A DNA stretch of 64,000 bases. Source: DSXF01 sp964387495 (GTDB lineage Bacteria; Chloroflexota; Anaerolineae; Anaerolineales; Villigracilaceae). Each line of letters opens with the position of its first letter. The stretch's first letter is position 1. A model generated the notes under the pieces. The model was given only the letters and a program-made list of their open reading frames with translations. It had not been told where the DNA came from and searched no databases. Location of the stretch: NCBI GenBank assembly GCA_964387495.1, contig CAYLXB010000008.1:1-64000 (forward strand). The letters are read 5' to 3'. The translations under genes were made by a program, and so were the position numbers. Shown here piece by piece: positions 43,813 to 52,441 of this stretch.

Positions 43813-44697
43813 TCACGCATGAGCGGTACCGTTGGTCTTTTTTAGTCGTTCGCGATATTGATCCAACTTGTCGAGATTCGTCATGATCTTTTCTTGATCC
43901 ACGGAACTCAGGGCAAGTAAAAGCGCATTGATAATCGTCATCGGAATGGTCAACGAATGGAAAGCAGAAACCGGTCCCCGGCGGGCAGCCAGGATGACAT
44001 CACACTTATCCCCCACCAAGGGGCCCAGCGTATCAGTTACAAGAATGGCGGGGGTTTTATGCTGCTTTGCATATTCCAGGACCACCTGCAGTGCCGGTGT
44101 AACATTGAAGAAACCAACCGCGATCAACAAGTCATTCTTATCCATAAGGAGCAGGGGCTCTAACAATTCCCTCCCGGATGTCCGCAGGGGAATAACATGC
44201 CGGGCCGAACGCGTCAGGCGGATTTCCAGCAGATCGACCAGGGATACCGACGGGCCCAGCCCAAAGACAAAAATGCGCTGGTGAGTCCGAAGTAACTCAA
44301 CAGCCGCATTGAAAGCCTTTCGATCGAGGGTTTGAAGCGCCTCCGTAAGGTAATTGATCTCAGATGCCACCAGCCTCTCGAAAATATCCCCCGACTCATG
44401 CAGGTCGTCCAACCGGCTGCGCAGGCGGGCTGAATGTGTGGCCAGTGTACGAAAATTCTCCTGCAAGGCTACGCGCATAGCCGGATAACTCTCAAAACCA
44501 AGAGTTCGGGCAAAACGTACAACCGTTGCCTCACTAAGTTCCAGCCGTTCAGCAATTTCCCCGGCTGATAGAAAGGCCGCTTCATCCTGGTTTTGGCGCA
44601 GGTAATTGGCAATTTGTTTTTCGCTTTTGGTCAGGCTGTTATAATGCTCACTGATTATCTGACCAAAGTCTACATGTTTGGGAGAGGCTTCAACCAT
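43813..44697 (-). CDS. MurR/RpiR family transcriptional regulator with SIS domain
   Basis: A 294-aa regulator. The N-terminal HTH_6 domain (about 10-80) has YNSLTKSEKQIANYLRQN, then EIAERLELSEATVVRFART. The C-terminal SIS domain (about 125-265) includes RIFVFGLGPSVSLVDLL and PAILVTDTLGP; SIS domains bind phosphosugars. It stands directly upstream of the ABC importer genes and has a well-formed promoter that resembles the promoter of the HAD cluster, suggesting that it controls both. ATG 44697 with gagg is preferred over the longer frame. Confidence 0.9.
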   Translation of the reverse strand: MVEASPKHVDFGQIISEHYNSLTKSEKQIANYLRQNQDEAAFLSAGEIAERLELSEATVVRFARTLGFESYPAMRVALQENFRTLATHSARLRSRLDDLHESGDIFERLVASEINYLTEALQTLDRKAFNAAVELLRTHQRIFVFGLGPSVSLVDLLEIRLTRSARHVIPLRTSGRELLEPLLLMDKNDLLIAVGFFNVTPALQVVLEYAKQHKTPAILVTDTLGPLVGDKCDVILAARRGPVSAFHSLTIPMTIINALLLALSSVDQEKIMTNLDKLDQYRERLKKTNGTAHA

Positions 44698-44758
44698 CAC
44701 GGACCTCACTCTTGTAAATAACGGACAAACTTGCAAAAGAAATTGTTTTGAAACCTTG

Positions 44759-44800
44759 CTTACATTTGCAAATGATACAACATTTTTTGAAACTTTGCAA
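44759..44800 (-). promoter_or_regulatory. Promoter of the RpiR/ABC transporter unit with shared element
   Basis: On the - strand, -35 TTGCAA (44800-44795), 17-base spacer, -10 TATCAT (44777-44772). A 24-base stretch covering the -10 and downstream bases (44759-44782) matches 21 of 24 bases at 53285-53308 before the HAD cluster. Nearby are a direct repeat TTTTGAAAC(C/T)TTGC (44746-44759 and 44785-44798), the palindrome ATTTGCAAAT (44764-44773) and a third TTGCAA at 44731-44736, all candidate regulator contacts. Confidence 0.6.
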
Positions 44801-44827
44801 GTGTTCTTTCATAACAACTTTCGCTCT

Positions 44828-46120
44828 TTAACCCGAAAAGGATTGAGTATTCGAGAGTGATGGCAAGGGTTTATCTGTGCCATCCCCCTGGATAACTTCA
44901 TCACCGTCATAAGCCCAGAGTTGGGGATACTTCTTGATCACAACACCGGCGGCAATGACACAGCCAACGCCTCCGGAGATGATTGCAAATGGAACTCCCA
45001 GAAGCTGGGCAGCCAGGCCGGATTCCATTTCTCCCAACTGAGGTCCACCCTTGAAAAAGATCTGGGTAATGCTCATCATCCGGCCGCGCATTGCATCCGG
45101 GGTTTGGAGTTGTCGTACGGTGTTCCGGATGATCGTGCTCAGGCCATCGAAGGCGCCGATTAAAATAAGGGCAAGCATTGTCAACCCAAACCATTTGGAA
45201 AACCCAAAGAGGATGGTAGCCAGGCCAAAAAGGACCACAGAGATCGACATCAACATCCCTTGGCGGCGCAGCTTGCTTTTTTGCGAAAGATATAACCCGA
45301 TGAACAAAGTTCCAATGGATTGGGAAGCAGACAGCCAGCCATACTGCACCGGCCCCACTTGCAAGATATCCCTGGCCACGAAGGGCAGCAAGGTATTTGC
45401 CGACGAAAAGAAAGTGCCAAAGAAGTCCAGGAACATCGCCGATAGGATGATAGGCGAGTTTTTGATAAACTCTATCCCTGCCCGGATTTCACGCAGGGTT
45501 TCCCGAATCTCCAGCGACCTGATTTCGACTTCACTTCGGATATCCCCCATTGCTATCAAAGCCAGGATAACAGCAAGGTAGGAAAGCGCATTGATCCAAT
45601 AAGCCCATTGCAATCCCAGATATGCAATGACCAACCCGGAGATGGCAGGCCCCAGAATACCACCCACCTTGGATGCAATCGAAGTCAGGCTGTATGCATT
45701 TGCGAGATTCTCGCGCGGCACCAGGGAAGGGATCAGCGCCTGCCTCGCAGGTACATCGAACGCCACCGCCACTGATTGAACCGCCACCAGGCCGAACAAC
45801 ATCCACAGGGATACAACCCCGCTCCAGGTACCCAGCCCTAAAATCAGGGCCACACCACCCAGGGCAACCTGGGTGATGATCGTCATCTTACGCCGGTTGA
45901 ATCGGTCTGCGGCCACTCCAGCAACCAGGGATAAGAAAAAGATTGGCAGGATTCGCGCCAGGCCAATCCCACTGATGACAACCGGCTGATCTGACAATGT
46001 GCGCAGGTGCCAATACAGAGCCCACACCTGCATCTGCGAACCGGCAAAGGAGATCAGATGTCCAATCCAATACAACAAAAAGGATTGGGAGCGAAAAGCC
46101 GGAGGCATTACCATGCGCAT
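44828..46120 (-). CDS. MFS transporter (MFS_3/EntS-like)
   Basis: A 430-aa inner-membrane carrier with about twelve helices. The loop after TM2 is GVAADRFNRRKMTI, a form of the MFS GxxxDRxxRR motif, and FDVPARQALIPSLVPRENLA is typical of the MFS_3 group of exporters. It starts two bases after the HAD gene upstream and ends 131 bases before the RpiR start. Direction and substrate are unknown; export of a side product is possible. Confidence 0.82.
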   Translation of the reverse strand: MRMVMPPAFRSQSFLLYWIGHLISFAGSQMQVWALYWHLRTLSDQPVVISGIGLARILPIFFLSLVAGVAADRFNRRKMTIITQVALGGVALILGLGTWSGVVSLWMLFGLVAVQSVAVAFDVPARQALIPSLVPRENLANAYSLTSIASKVGGILGPAISGLVIAYLGLQWAYWINALSYLAVILALIAMGDIRSEVEIRSLEIRETLREIRAGIEFIKNSPIILSAMFLDFFGTFFSSANTLLPFVARDILQVGPVQYGWLSASQSIGTLFIGLYLSQKSKLRRQGMLMSISVVLFGLATILFGFSKWFGLTMLALILIGAFDGLSTIIRNTVRQLQTPDAMRGRMMSITQIFFKGGPQLGEMESGLAAQLLGVPFAIISGGVGCVIAAGVVIKKYPQLWAYDGDEVIQGDGTDKPLPSLSNTQSFSG

Positions 46121-46121
46121 A

Positions 46122-46895
46122 TCAGCCCCTACCTGCTGACATGCTTTGTGCCGGGAATAATTTCAACAGCGAACTCAATGATTGGATGACCGCATCCGGA
46201 ACATCAGTCAAACCTTGTTCGGCTGGGTGCGGCCTGTCAGGCCATTCCACGACAATTCCAACCGAAAAACCAGCCAGTTTACAACCGACGATATCCTTTG
46301 AAACCCGGTTGCCAACATAAGCGCAGCAAGCAGGTTGAATATTTATCTTTCGGGCGGCTTCCAAAAATGGTTCAGGGGCTGGTTTGCGGCGCTTGAAAAA
46401 AGCCGACAGGATTACCACATCAAAATAATTATTCCAGCCAAAGGATTCCAAACTGCGTGGAATGTCTAAAGACGACATGCTGTTGCTGATCACACCAAGT
46501 CGATAGCCACGCTGTTTCAGGGCAGCCAGCGTCTCAGCCGCTGCCGGTCGGGGCACAGGGCGCCCTTTGCGTTCACTCCAGGCCAATGTCAACTCGGCGG
46601 CTACCTGTCCGATCCGCTCACACGGCTCATCAGGCAGGATCCATCGGGTCCAAATCTCTTCTTCGGATAACTGGAGCAGGTTTTCCTGTGCCCAGTGGCC
46701 GTAAGCACCATGACGTCGGGCCAATTCCTCCCAATAAGAGTCTGGTACATGTTCTTTCCCCAATAACTTAAGCGCGCGGGCGATCGCAGCGCGCTGGGTA
46801 GGCTCGTGCGGTTCCCGCGTCCTCAACGTACCGTTCATATCGAAAAAGATGGCTTTGATACCCTGATCTTTGGGCCCTGCAATCTCGCTGCTCAT
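46122..46895 (-). CDS. HAD family hydrolase (locus paralogue)
   Basis: A 257-aa HAD protein with motif I FFDMNGT, motif II ISNSMSS, Lys in FKRRKPAPEP and motif IV YVGNRVSKD, where Asn replaces the first Asp of GDxxxD. It shares the cap-region block EEIWTRWILP with the other HAD proteins here. ATG 46895 lies two bases after the kinase stop (TGA-gc-ATG) and is preferred over TTG 46901. A phosphatase or phosphosugar role is likely, but the changed motif IV makes activity less certain. Confidence 0.82.
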   Translation of the reverse strand: MSSEIAGPKDQGIKAIFFDMNGTLRTREPHEPTQRAAIARALKLLGKEHVPDSYWEELARRHGAYGHWAQENLLQLSEEEIWTRWILPDEPCERIGQVAAELTLAWSERKGRPVPRPAAAETLAALKQRGYRLGVISNSMSSLDIPRSLESFGWNNYFDVVILSAFFKRRKPAPEPFLEAARKINIQPACCAYVGNRVSKDIVGCKLAGFSVGIVVEWPDRPHPAEQGLTDVPDAVIQSLSSLLKLFPAQSMSAGRG

Positions 46896-46897
46896 GC

Positions 46898-48088
46898 TCA
46901 ATTTCGATCCAGGATTGCAGCAACATCAGGGGTGGCCCATAGTGCTGCGCCGGTGGTGTCCACAATAATGTCGCACACTTCCATTTGCGGGCGATAGGCA
47001 ATTTCGGCCATGATGAACTGATCTTTGAAGTAACGGTTGCGAAAATAGGTGGGTTCGTACTTTTTTCGGTAGTCGATATCGCGCTTCCACTTGCGTTTCA
47101 GGCGCACAGGGTCATCTGTCAGGTAAACAACCTTGATGCCGATCAGGTGTACCACCTCGGGGATCAAAAATGGGAAGTTTCCCTCGATAAAAATGATGTC
47201 GGCAGGCTCAATCTCAATCGGTACACCTTCAGGCTTCAGGGTTCCATCCAGGTTGTGGCTGGAAGTTGCGTAGACGGTATCGTATCTCGGAATGCAGATC
47301 GGCTTGCCTTGCGTAATATCCTCCAAGCTCTGTGTGAATAGACCGAAATGAAGCGCTTCTTTGCCTTGGGTGAAAATGCCTTTAGCCTCACGATCATCCC
47401 GGTCCGTCAGGAAGTTATCCAGTTCGATGGAGGTTGTTTTCCGGCCATCCTTTTCGAAGGCGCGGTTCAAACGTTCAACGATCTCTGTTTTGCCGGCAGC
47501 GGTCGGGCCGGCAATGGCAAGCAGGATCGGTGTTCCGCGAAAAGCGATGATCTTCTTTACACTCTCGATAAAGAGCGCATCCACCTCATCATTGGCCTGG
47601 GCAAAAGCCTTGTAGCCAACACTCTGAACCAGTTCGAACTCTTTTTGTTTTTGATTGAATTGGCGGTAGGGCTTGCCGCCAAAATGCGCCAGGATCTCTC
47701 TGGTGAAATAGGTGGTGCGGTGCATGAAAAAGAAACTGCGAATGTCGAAATAGAAATGCTGGTTGATCCATGCTTCCGAATAATCACCGCTCACAAGCCC
47801 CACGAAAAGCACATGCGCCAGGTGAACGATTTTTTCATCCAACACGATCCGGTCGCCCGCGCGCGGCTTGATCTGGATACTGTCATAAAACGCGCGTGCA
47901 TTGACCATCTTCTCGATCTCGACCGGCGGCGCCACCGTAACGGATTCCCAGCCCGCCTTAGGAGTAATATTGTTCAAACAGTAACGAAATTCATAGAGTT
48001 CCAGGTCGGCAATCGCAGGACTGATGCGTTTCATCCTGTCGAACAAAATCGCGGAAAATTCTTCCGGGTTGGGGAAACTTTTCAACAT
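46898..48088 (-). CDS. P-loop kinase of the uridine kinase/phosphoribulokinase superfamily with N-terminal extension
   Basis: A 396-aa protein. The kinase core starts near residue 188: P-loop LAIAGPTAAGKTEIVERL, then SIELDNFLTD with the substrate-binding acidic residues, PRYDTVYATSS, IIFIEGNFPFL and a positively charged lid RLKRKWKRDIDYR. The first 185 residues form an unknown domain with an HxTTY-containing helical stretch. It would phosphorylate a nucleoside, pentose phosphate or polyol with ATP. ATG 48088 has GGAG at good spacing. It lies between the ApgM gene and a HAD gene. Confidence 0.8.
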   Translation of the reverse strand: MLKSFPNPEEFSAILFDRMKRISPAIADLELYEFRYCLNNITPKAGWESVTVAPPVEIEKMVNARAFYDSIQIKPRAGDRIVLDEKIVHLAHVLFVGLVSGDYSEAWINQHFYFDIRSFFFMHRTTYFTREILAHFGGKPYRQFNQKQKEFELVQSVGYKAFAQANDEVDALFIESVKKIIAFRGTPILLAIAGPTAAGKTEIVERLNRAFEKDGRKTTSIELDNFLTDRDDREAKGIFTQGKEALHFGLFTQSLEDITQGKPICIPRYDTVYATSSHNLDGTLKPEGVPIEIEPADIIFIEGNFPFLIPEVVHLIGIKVVYLTDDPVRLKRKWKRDIDYRKKYEPTYFRNRYFKDQFIMAEIAYRPQMEVCDIIVDTTGAALWATPDVAAILDRN

Positions 48089-48129
48089 GTATGCTCTCCA
48101 AAATCTTTCGCCTGGCAGGGTTGAATCGA

Positions 48130-49332
48130 TCAAGCGCTGAACTTGTTAAGCCGCAGGGCATTCGCCAATGCAATCGGCATCACATCCTTTGCAGGCAGGA
48201 TGCCGAGGCTGCCGCGCAGGCACGCGCGTTCCCCAAATTCAGGGATGTCATCTGCACGTACAAACTGACTATAGAGCAAGACCGGTACAGGATGCCAGCT
48301 GTGTCCTTTAAGTACTGCTGGCGTGGAATGATCCCCACCAACAATGACGACATCCGGTTTGAGGGCCATCAGGCGCGGAACCAGCGCATCCACATCTTCG
48401 ATAATGCTGACCTTGCGGGCAAAGTCGCCATCCTCTCCGGCAATATCGGTGTTTTTCACATGCAAATAGAAAAAGTCATGTGCATCCCAATGCTTTTCGA
48501 GAGTTGTAAATTCATCCGCCACATCCTTCCCCTGTACTGGCAGTATCTGCATACCAACCAGTTTTGCAATACCCCGGTAAGTGGGATTGATTGCAATTCC
48601 TGCAGCGCGCAGTCCATAGGTCTCTGCAAAAGACGGGATCGTGGGATAACTGTCGAAGCCTCGCAAGAGGATCATGTTCGCAGGCTGCCGATTGGCCAAC
48701 AACTTGCGAGCCCGATCCACAAATTGGTTCACCAGCCGGTCTGTCTTTTTCGAATCCGCCTTCAGGGCGCGAATAGGCAGCGGAGCCTTTCCGTTTTTCA
48801 AGGGATCAGAACCAGTCAAAGCCGCCCCCAATTCTGGACCGCGCATGATCACTGCCAGACGGTGTTCTTTCACTGTCTCGACAAAGAACTCGACATCCTC
48901 AATCTGGGTGGTCAGCAGTCCCGCCAGTTCCTTGCTCAAATCAGTCGGGATTCGGCCGGCCCGGCGGTCTATGACCAAACCAGTTGAGTCCACGGAGCAA
49001 AAGTTGCCGCGTGCGGCGACATCATTGGGAGCCAGATCAAAGCCAATACCGACAGCCTCCAGCACCCCCCGCCCGATTCTAAATTTGACCGGATCGTAGC
49101 CGAAGATGCCGAGGTGCCCTGGACCGCTTTCGACTGTAATTCCCGGCCCAAGTGGAACGGTAAGTCCCAGTGCAGACTGTTTCGCCAGCATATCCAGATT
49201 GGGCGTGTGCGCAGACTCCAATTCAGTCTTGCCGCCTGGTTCCATCGGTAGGCCGCCCAGGCCATCCATGATGAGCATGACGATCTTGGTCTCAGCAGGA
49301 ATGACAAGCTCACGTAAAAATTCCAGGTCCAT
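48130..49332 (-). CDS. apgM: ApgM-type 2,3-bisphosphoglycerate-independent phosphoglycerate mutase
   Basis: A 400-aa alkaline-phosphatase-superfamily mutase. Metal and nucleophile motifs are present: MLIMDGLGG, the Ser nucleophile in VESGPGHLGIFGYDP, HVKNTDIAGEDGD, and GGDHSTPAVLKGHSWHPVP. The family interconverts 3- and 2-phosphoglycerate. The Glu in GEDGD, where archaeal members have His, is as I remember it in bacterial relatives. ATG 49332 follows a good ggagg. It is 10 bases downstream of a second, circularly permuted mutase gene, which is unusual. Confidence 0.85.
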   Translation of the reverse strand: MDLEFLRELVIPAETKIVMLIMDGLGGLPMEPGGKTELESAHTPNLDMLAKQSALGLTVPLGPGITVESGPGHLGIFGYDPVKFRIGRGVLEAVGIGFDLAPNDVAARGNFCSVDSTGLVIDRRAGRIPTDLSKELAGLLTTQIEDVEFFVETVKEHRLAVIMRGPELGAALTGSDPLKNGKAPLPIRALKADSKKTDRLVNQFVDRARKLLANRQPANMILLRGFDSYPTIPSFAETYGLRAAGIAINPTYRGIAKLVGMQILPVQGKDVADEFTTLEKHWDAHDFFYLHVKNTDIAGEDGDFARKVSIIEDVDALVPRLMALKPDVVIVGGDHSTPAVLKGHSWHPVPVLLYSQFVRADDIPEFGERACLRGSLGILPAKDVMPIALANALRLNKFSA

Positions 49333-49342
49333 GAAAACCTCC

Positions 49343-50923
49343 CTACTCCAGGATACAGAGCCTGCCTGCACCGCTTACCAGAGCATCGAAGGCACGCTTG
49401 ATTTTTCCGTAATTACCGTCCCGGTCGAGTGCAATGCCGCGTCCTACTCCGGTAACAACTTGGCCAATCCCAATCTCTTCCATCTGTGCATCCAGCTTCT
49501 CCAGCAAGGCCGGCGCACTGCCTGGTTCGCTGCTTCGGCCATCAAAGATGATATGCAGGAACACCCGCCCCAACCCTTGTTCTTTGGCCAACTTCAGCAG
49601 GGCCAGAGGGTAATCAATTGAGCCATGAGAACTCTTCTCCGTCAGCAAACCAAACAGGTGCAAGTTGGTTCCCCGCTGCTTCACCTCGTTGATCGTACGC
49701 AGGAATACCTCATTGTTGTAAAACGAGCCGTCTTTCATGGACTGGTCGAGACGGACATCATCCTGCAGGACAACGCGCCCTGCCCCAATGTTCATGTGAC
49801 CGGCTTCCGAATTTCCAGCCTTGCCGGCCTGCAACCCAACTGCCTCGCCTGACGGTTGCAGTTGGCAGTGCGGATACTGCTGGAGCAGACCATCCCAAAT
49901 GGGGGTATCGGCCAGGTAGATCGGGTTGGTTTGATCATTTTTCCCGATTCCCCACCCGTCGAGGATGACCAGCAGGACACGGCGCCTGCCGCCCCAGTCA
50001 TGGCCGGGAGCCAAGCTCACCCCGTCCATGGCGGACGGCTGTGCAAGCCCCAGGGCAGATAAAACTGTCGGTGCCACGTCAGCCAGCTTTCCTCCGCGCA
50101 GCTTGACGGTCGGAGAAGATTCGGGGCCAATAACCAAGAACTCAACCGGGTTGGTGGTATGCGCCACATGCGGCGCGCCATCAGAAGTGAGCATCTCCTC
50201 CAGGTTGCCGTGATCGGCAGTGACAAAGGTTACATACCCGGCCTGCCGGGCAGCCTCCACGACCTCACCCAGATGGGTATCCACAAGAGAAGCGCAGCGG
50301 ACTTTCGCCTCGTTATTGGCGGTGTGGCCGATAACATCTCCATTGGCAAAGTTCGTGACAATCAGGTCATATCCTCGTTGGATGCCAAGCAGCACCTGTT
50401 CAGATACTTGCGTCAGGCTCAACTCAGGTACTTGATCGAAGGAGATACCTTTCGGGGATGGAACACGCACATCGTCTTCACCGGGAAAAGGCTGGTTGTT
50501 GCCCCCATTTAGAAAAAAGGTAACGTGAGCAAACTTTTCAGATTCAGAGGTGTGCAGCTGGCGTAAACCAGCCCGGCTGACGACTTCGCCCAGGGTATCT
50601 TTGATCCTGGTCGGAGCGAAGGCTACCGGTAAATCCTTGAATTTTTCATGATAAAGCGTCAGAATGACAAAGGTCAGGTTTCGAAGATCAGGCCGTGGAA
50701 AGTGAGCAAAACCGGCCTCGGTGAAGGCCTCCGTTAACTCGATTTCTCGCTCACCGCGGCGACAGCAGAAAATGACCGCATCGCCGTCTTGGACCCTGCC
50801 AACAGGCCGGCTGGCGTCATCTGCAAGGATGAGTGGCTCAAGGGAGTAATCCGTTTGCCCTTCAGCATAGAGGACTCTGACACCTTCTGCCAGAACTGCT
50901 GCGCCGAAACTTTGAATGGACAT
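49343..50923 (-). CDS. Circularly permuted cofactor-independent phosphoglycerate mutase (iPGM-like)
   Basis: A 526-aa protein in which the GpmI order is swapped. Residues 1-310 match the second half of normal iPGM: DGDAVIF with Arg56/Arg59, ESEK130FAHVTFFLNGG, NFAND-type ANGD196VIGH200, TAD237H238GN, PHVAH255TTNPV and MDGVSL. Residues 314-526 then match the normal N-terminus: VILD322GWG, GNS372EAGHMNIGAGRVV, H433, FDGR463 and GR495GIALDR501D. All metal ligands, the phosphoserine nucleophile and the substrate Arg/Lys residues that I can align are kept, so it may be active. The new ends fall within the transferase domain. ATG 50923 has GGAAGGGG at correct distance; ATG 50929 and 50941 are alternatives. 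Confidence 0.87.
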   Translation of the reverse strand: MSIQSFGAAVLAEGVRVLYAEGQTDYSLEPLILADDASRPVGRVQDGDAVIFCCRRGEREIELTEAFTEAGFAHFPRPDLRNLTFVILTLYHEKFKDLPVAFAPTRIKDTLGEVVSRAGLRQLHTSESEKFAHVTFFLNGGNNQPFPGEDDVRVPSPKGISFDQVPELSLTQVSEQVLLGIQRGYDLIVTNFANGDVIGHTANNEAKVRCASLVDTHLGEVVEAARQAGYVTFVTADHGNLEEMLTSDGAPHVAHTTNPVEFLVIGPESSPTVKLRGGKLADVAPTVLSALGLAQPSAMDGVSLAPGHDWGGRRRVLLVILDGWGIGKNDQTNPIYLADTPIWDGLLQQYPHCQLQPSGEAVGLQAGKAGNSEAGHMNIGAGRVVLQDDVRLDQSMKDGSFYNNEVFLRTINEVKQRGTNLHLFGLLTEKSSHGSIDYPLALLKLAKEQGLGRVFLHIIFDGRSSEPGSAPALLEKLDAQMEEIGIGQVVTGVGRGIALDRDGNYGKIKRAFDALVSGAGRLCILE

Positions 50924-50940
50924 AGGCATCCCCTTCCACA

Positions 50941-51696
50941 TTACCCCTGTTCCTCTTGGGGTCCCCGGAGCAATGCGGGAAAAATATCGAGCAATTGGCG
51001 AAATTGATGGATGATGATATCGGGACGATTCTCGTCGGTAATGGTCGCCTCGGCAAGTTCTTCGGGCGGCATCATGATAATGACCGTACCAAATCCAGCA
51101 GCCCGGGTACCGGTCACATCGCGTTTGAGGTTATCGCCCACATAGGCACATCTTGTCGGTTCAACACCGGCTTTGCGGGCTGCCTCGATATAGATTTCCG
51201 GGTCAGGTTTGCGCTTTCCCATAACAGACGAAAGAACTACCGCCTCGAAATAGGAACCAAAACCCTCAGCTTCCAGCCATTCTGGAATCTCGCGCGTGCC
51301 GATCAGGTTGCTGATGATTCCCAGAACATAGCCCCTCTTTTGTAATTCAGCAACGACCTCCCTGCCGCCATCCACCACCACCCGCCGTCCCATGGACTGG
51401 CGGAACTGATACGTCAATTCAGCACCCAGCGGAGCGACCTTTTCGGCTGGAAATTCCGGCACCAGCCAGCGGGTCCAGAGTTCTGCCTCAGGAGCCTCGG
51501 CCAGGTTCTCGAAGGCCCACTTGCGATAAACCTTATAACGCTCATTGAGCTTTTCACAGAAGGAGACCGGATCTTCGTCCGTGCCAAGCAAACAGGTAAT
51601 CTCATTCCGGGCCCGGGATTGATGTTCCTCATCTTTCAGCAATACCCGCAGGGTATTGCCGAGGTCCAGGAAAACGGCTTCGATGTTTTGAGACAT
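50941..51696 (-). CDS. HAD family hydrolase (locus paralogue)
   Basis: A 251-aa HAD protein: motif I FLDLGNT, motif II ISNLIG, Lys in GKRKPDP, motif IV YVGDNLKRD. Cap block AELWTRWLVP is shared with its neighbours. Motif I has Gly in place of the second Asp, as in the E. coli glucose-1-phosphatase YihX (DLGNV). Second gene of the HAD cluster-to-mutase transcript order, 7 bases after the preceding HAD gene and 17 bases before the permuted mutase. Confidence 0.85.
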   Translation of the reverse strand: MSQNIEAVFLDLGNTLRVLLKDEEHQSRARNEITCLLGTDEDPVSFCEKLNERYKVYRKWAFENLAEAPEAELWTRWLVPEFPAEKVAPLGAELTYQFRQSMGRRVVVDGGREVVAELQKRGYVLGIISNLIGTREIPEWLEAEGFGSYFEAVVLSSVMGKRKPDPEIYIEAARKAGVEPTRCAYVGDNLKRDVTGTRAAGFGTVIIMMPPEELAEATITDENRPDIIIHQFRQLLDIFPALLRGPQEEQG

Positions 51697-51703
51697 TTTT
51701 ATC

Positions 51704-52441
51704 CTACGCTTCTTTGGCAGATGGGAAGAACTGGAGCAAATCGCTGATTCTTCGAATAATCCCGTCGGGCTTGAACCTGCCTTTCGGCGGCTCTTTTATC
51801 AGTGTCGCCTGCTCCAGCAAGATATATACTGCGCTAAAGCCGGCTTGGCGCGCCCCCTCGATATCACGGCTGGGATTATCGCCCACATAAACAGACCTCG
51901 CCGGTTCGACCCCTGCAAGGCGGGTTGCCTCCAAAAAGATATAAGGGTCAGGCTTGCGGCGTCCGAATTGGGCTGAGACAACCACCGCTTTAAAATACTG
52001 TGTCAACCCATCAGCCTTCAACCAGTTCGGGATATCTGTTTTGGAGATGGAATTGGCAATGATACCAAGGACGTAACCGCGTTCGTGCAGTTCGATAATT
52101 GTAGATTTGACATCTGGCCGCGGCACACGCCGTCCCATCTGCTCCATCCACAGCCGGGTTAACTGTTCAGATAGGGGGGAAATTTTCTCCGCCGGGTATC
52201 CCGGGAGCATCCAGCGGGTCCATAATTCGGTTTCGGAAGCCTGAATCAAGGTTTCCTTTGCCCACCGTTTATAGGTTTCATACCGTTCAAACAATGTCTT
52301 ACAGAAGTCATCCGGAGATTCTTGCGCGCCAAGCAGTTTCACAATTTGCTGTCTGGCTTCATACTGTGAAACCGGATCCTTCTCTACAATCCGCATTGTA
52401 TTGCCGGTGTCAAGAAAAATCGCTTCAACTTTTTTACTCAT
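51704..52441 (-). CDS. HAD family hydrolase (locus paralogue)
   Basis: A 245-aa HAD protein: FLDTGNT, IIANSIS, GRRKPDP, YVGDNPSRD, and the cap block TELWTRWMLPGYP. It is about equally similar to both neighbouring HAD proteins along its whole length, which points to tandem duplication. The start ATG 52441 overlaps the upstream stop as ATGA, so expression is coupled. Likely a small-molecule phosphatase or related phosphotransfer enzyme of unknown substrate. Confidence 0.85.
   Translation of the reverse strand: MSKKVEAIFLDTGNTMRIVEKDPVSQYEARQQIVKLLGAQESPDDFCKTLFERYETYKRWAKETLIQASETELWTRWMLPGYPAEKISPLSEQLTRLWMEQMGRRVPRPDVKSTIIELHERGYVLGIIANSISKTDIPNWLKADGLTQYFKAVVVSAQFGRRKPDPYIFLEATRLAGVEPARSVYVGDNPSRDIEGARQAGFSAVYILLEQATLIKEPPKGRFKPDGIIRRISDLLQFFPSAKEA

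Noticed and set aside
46898..46901. TTG 46901 as start of the HAD gene
   Set aside because: ATG 46895, two bases after the upstream stop, is a stronger start and loses only two residues.
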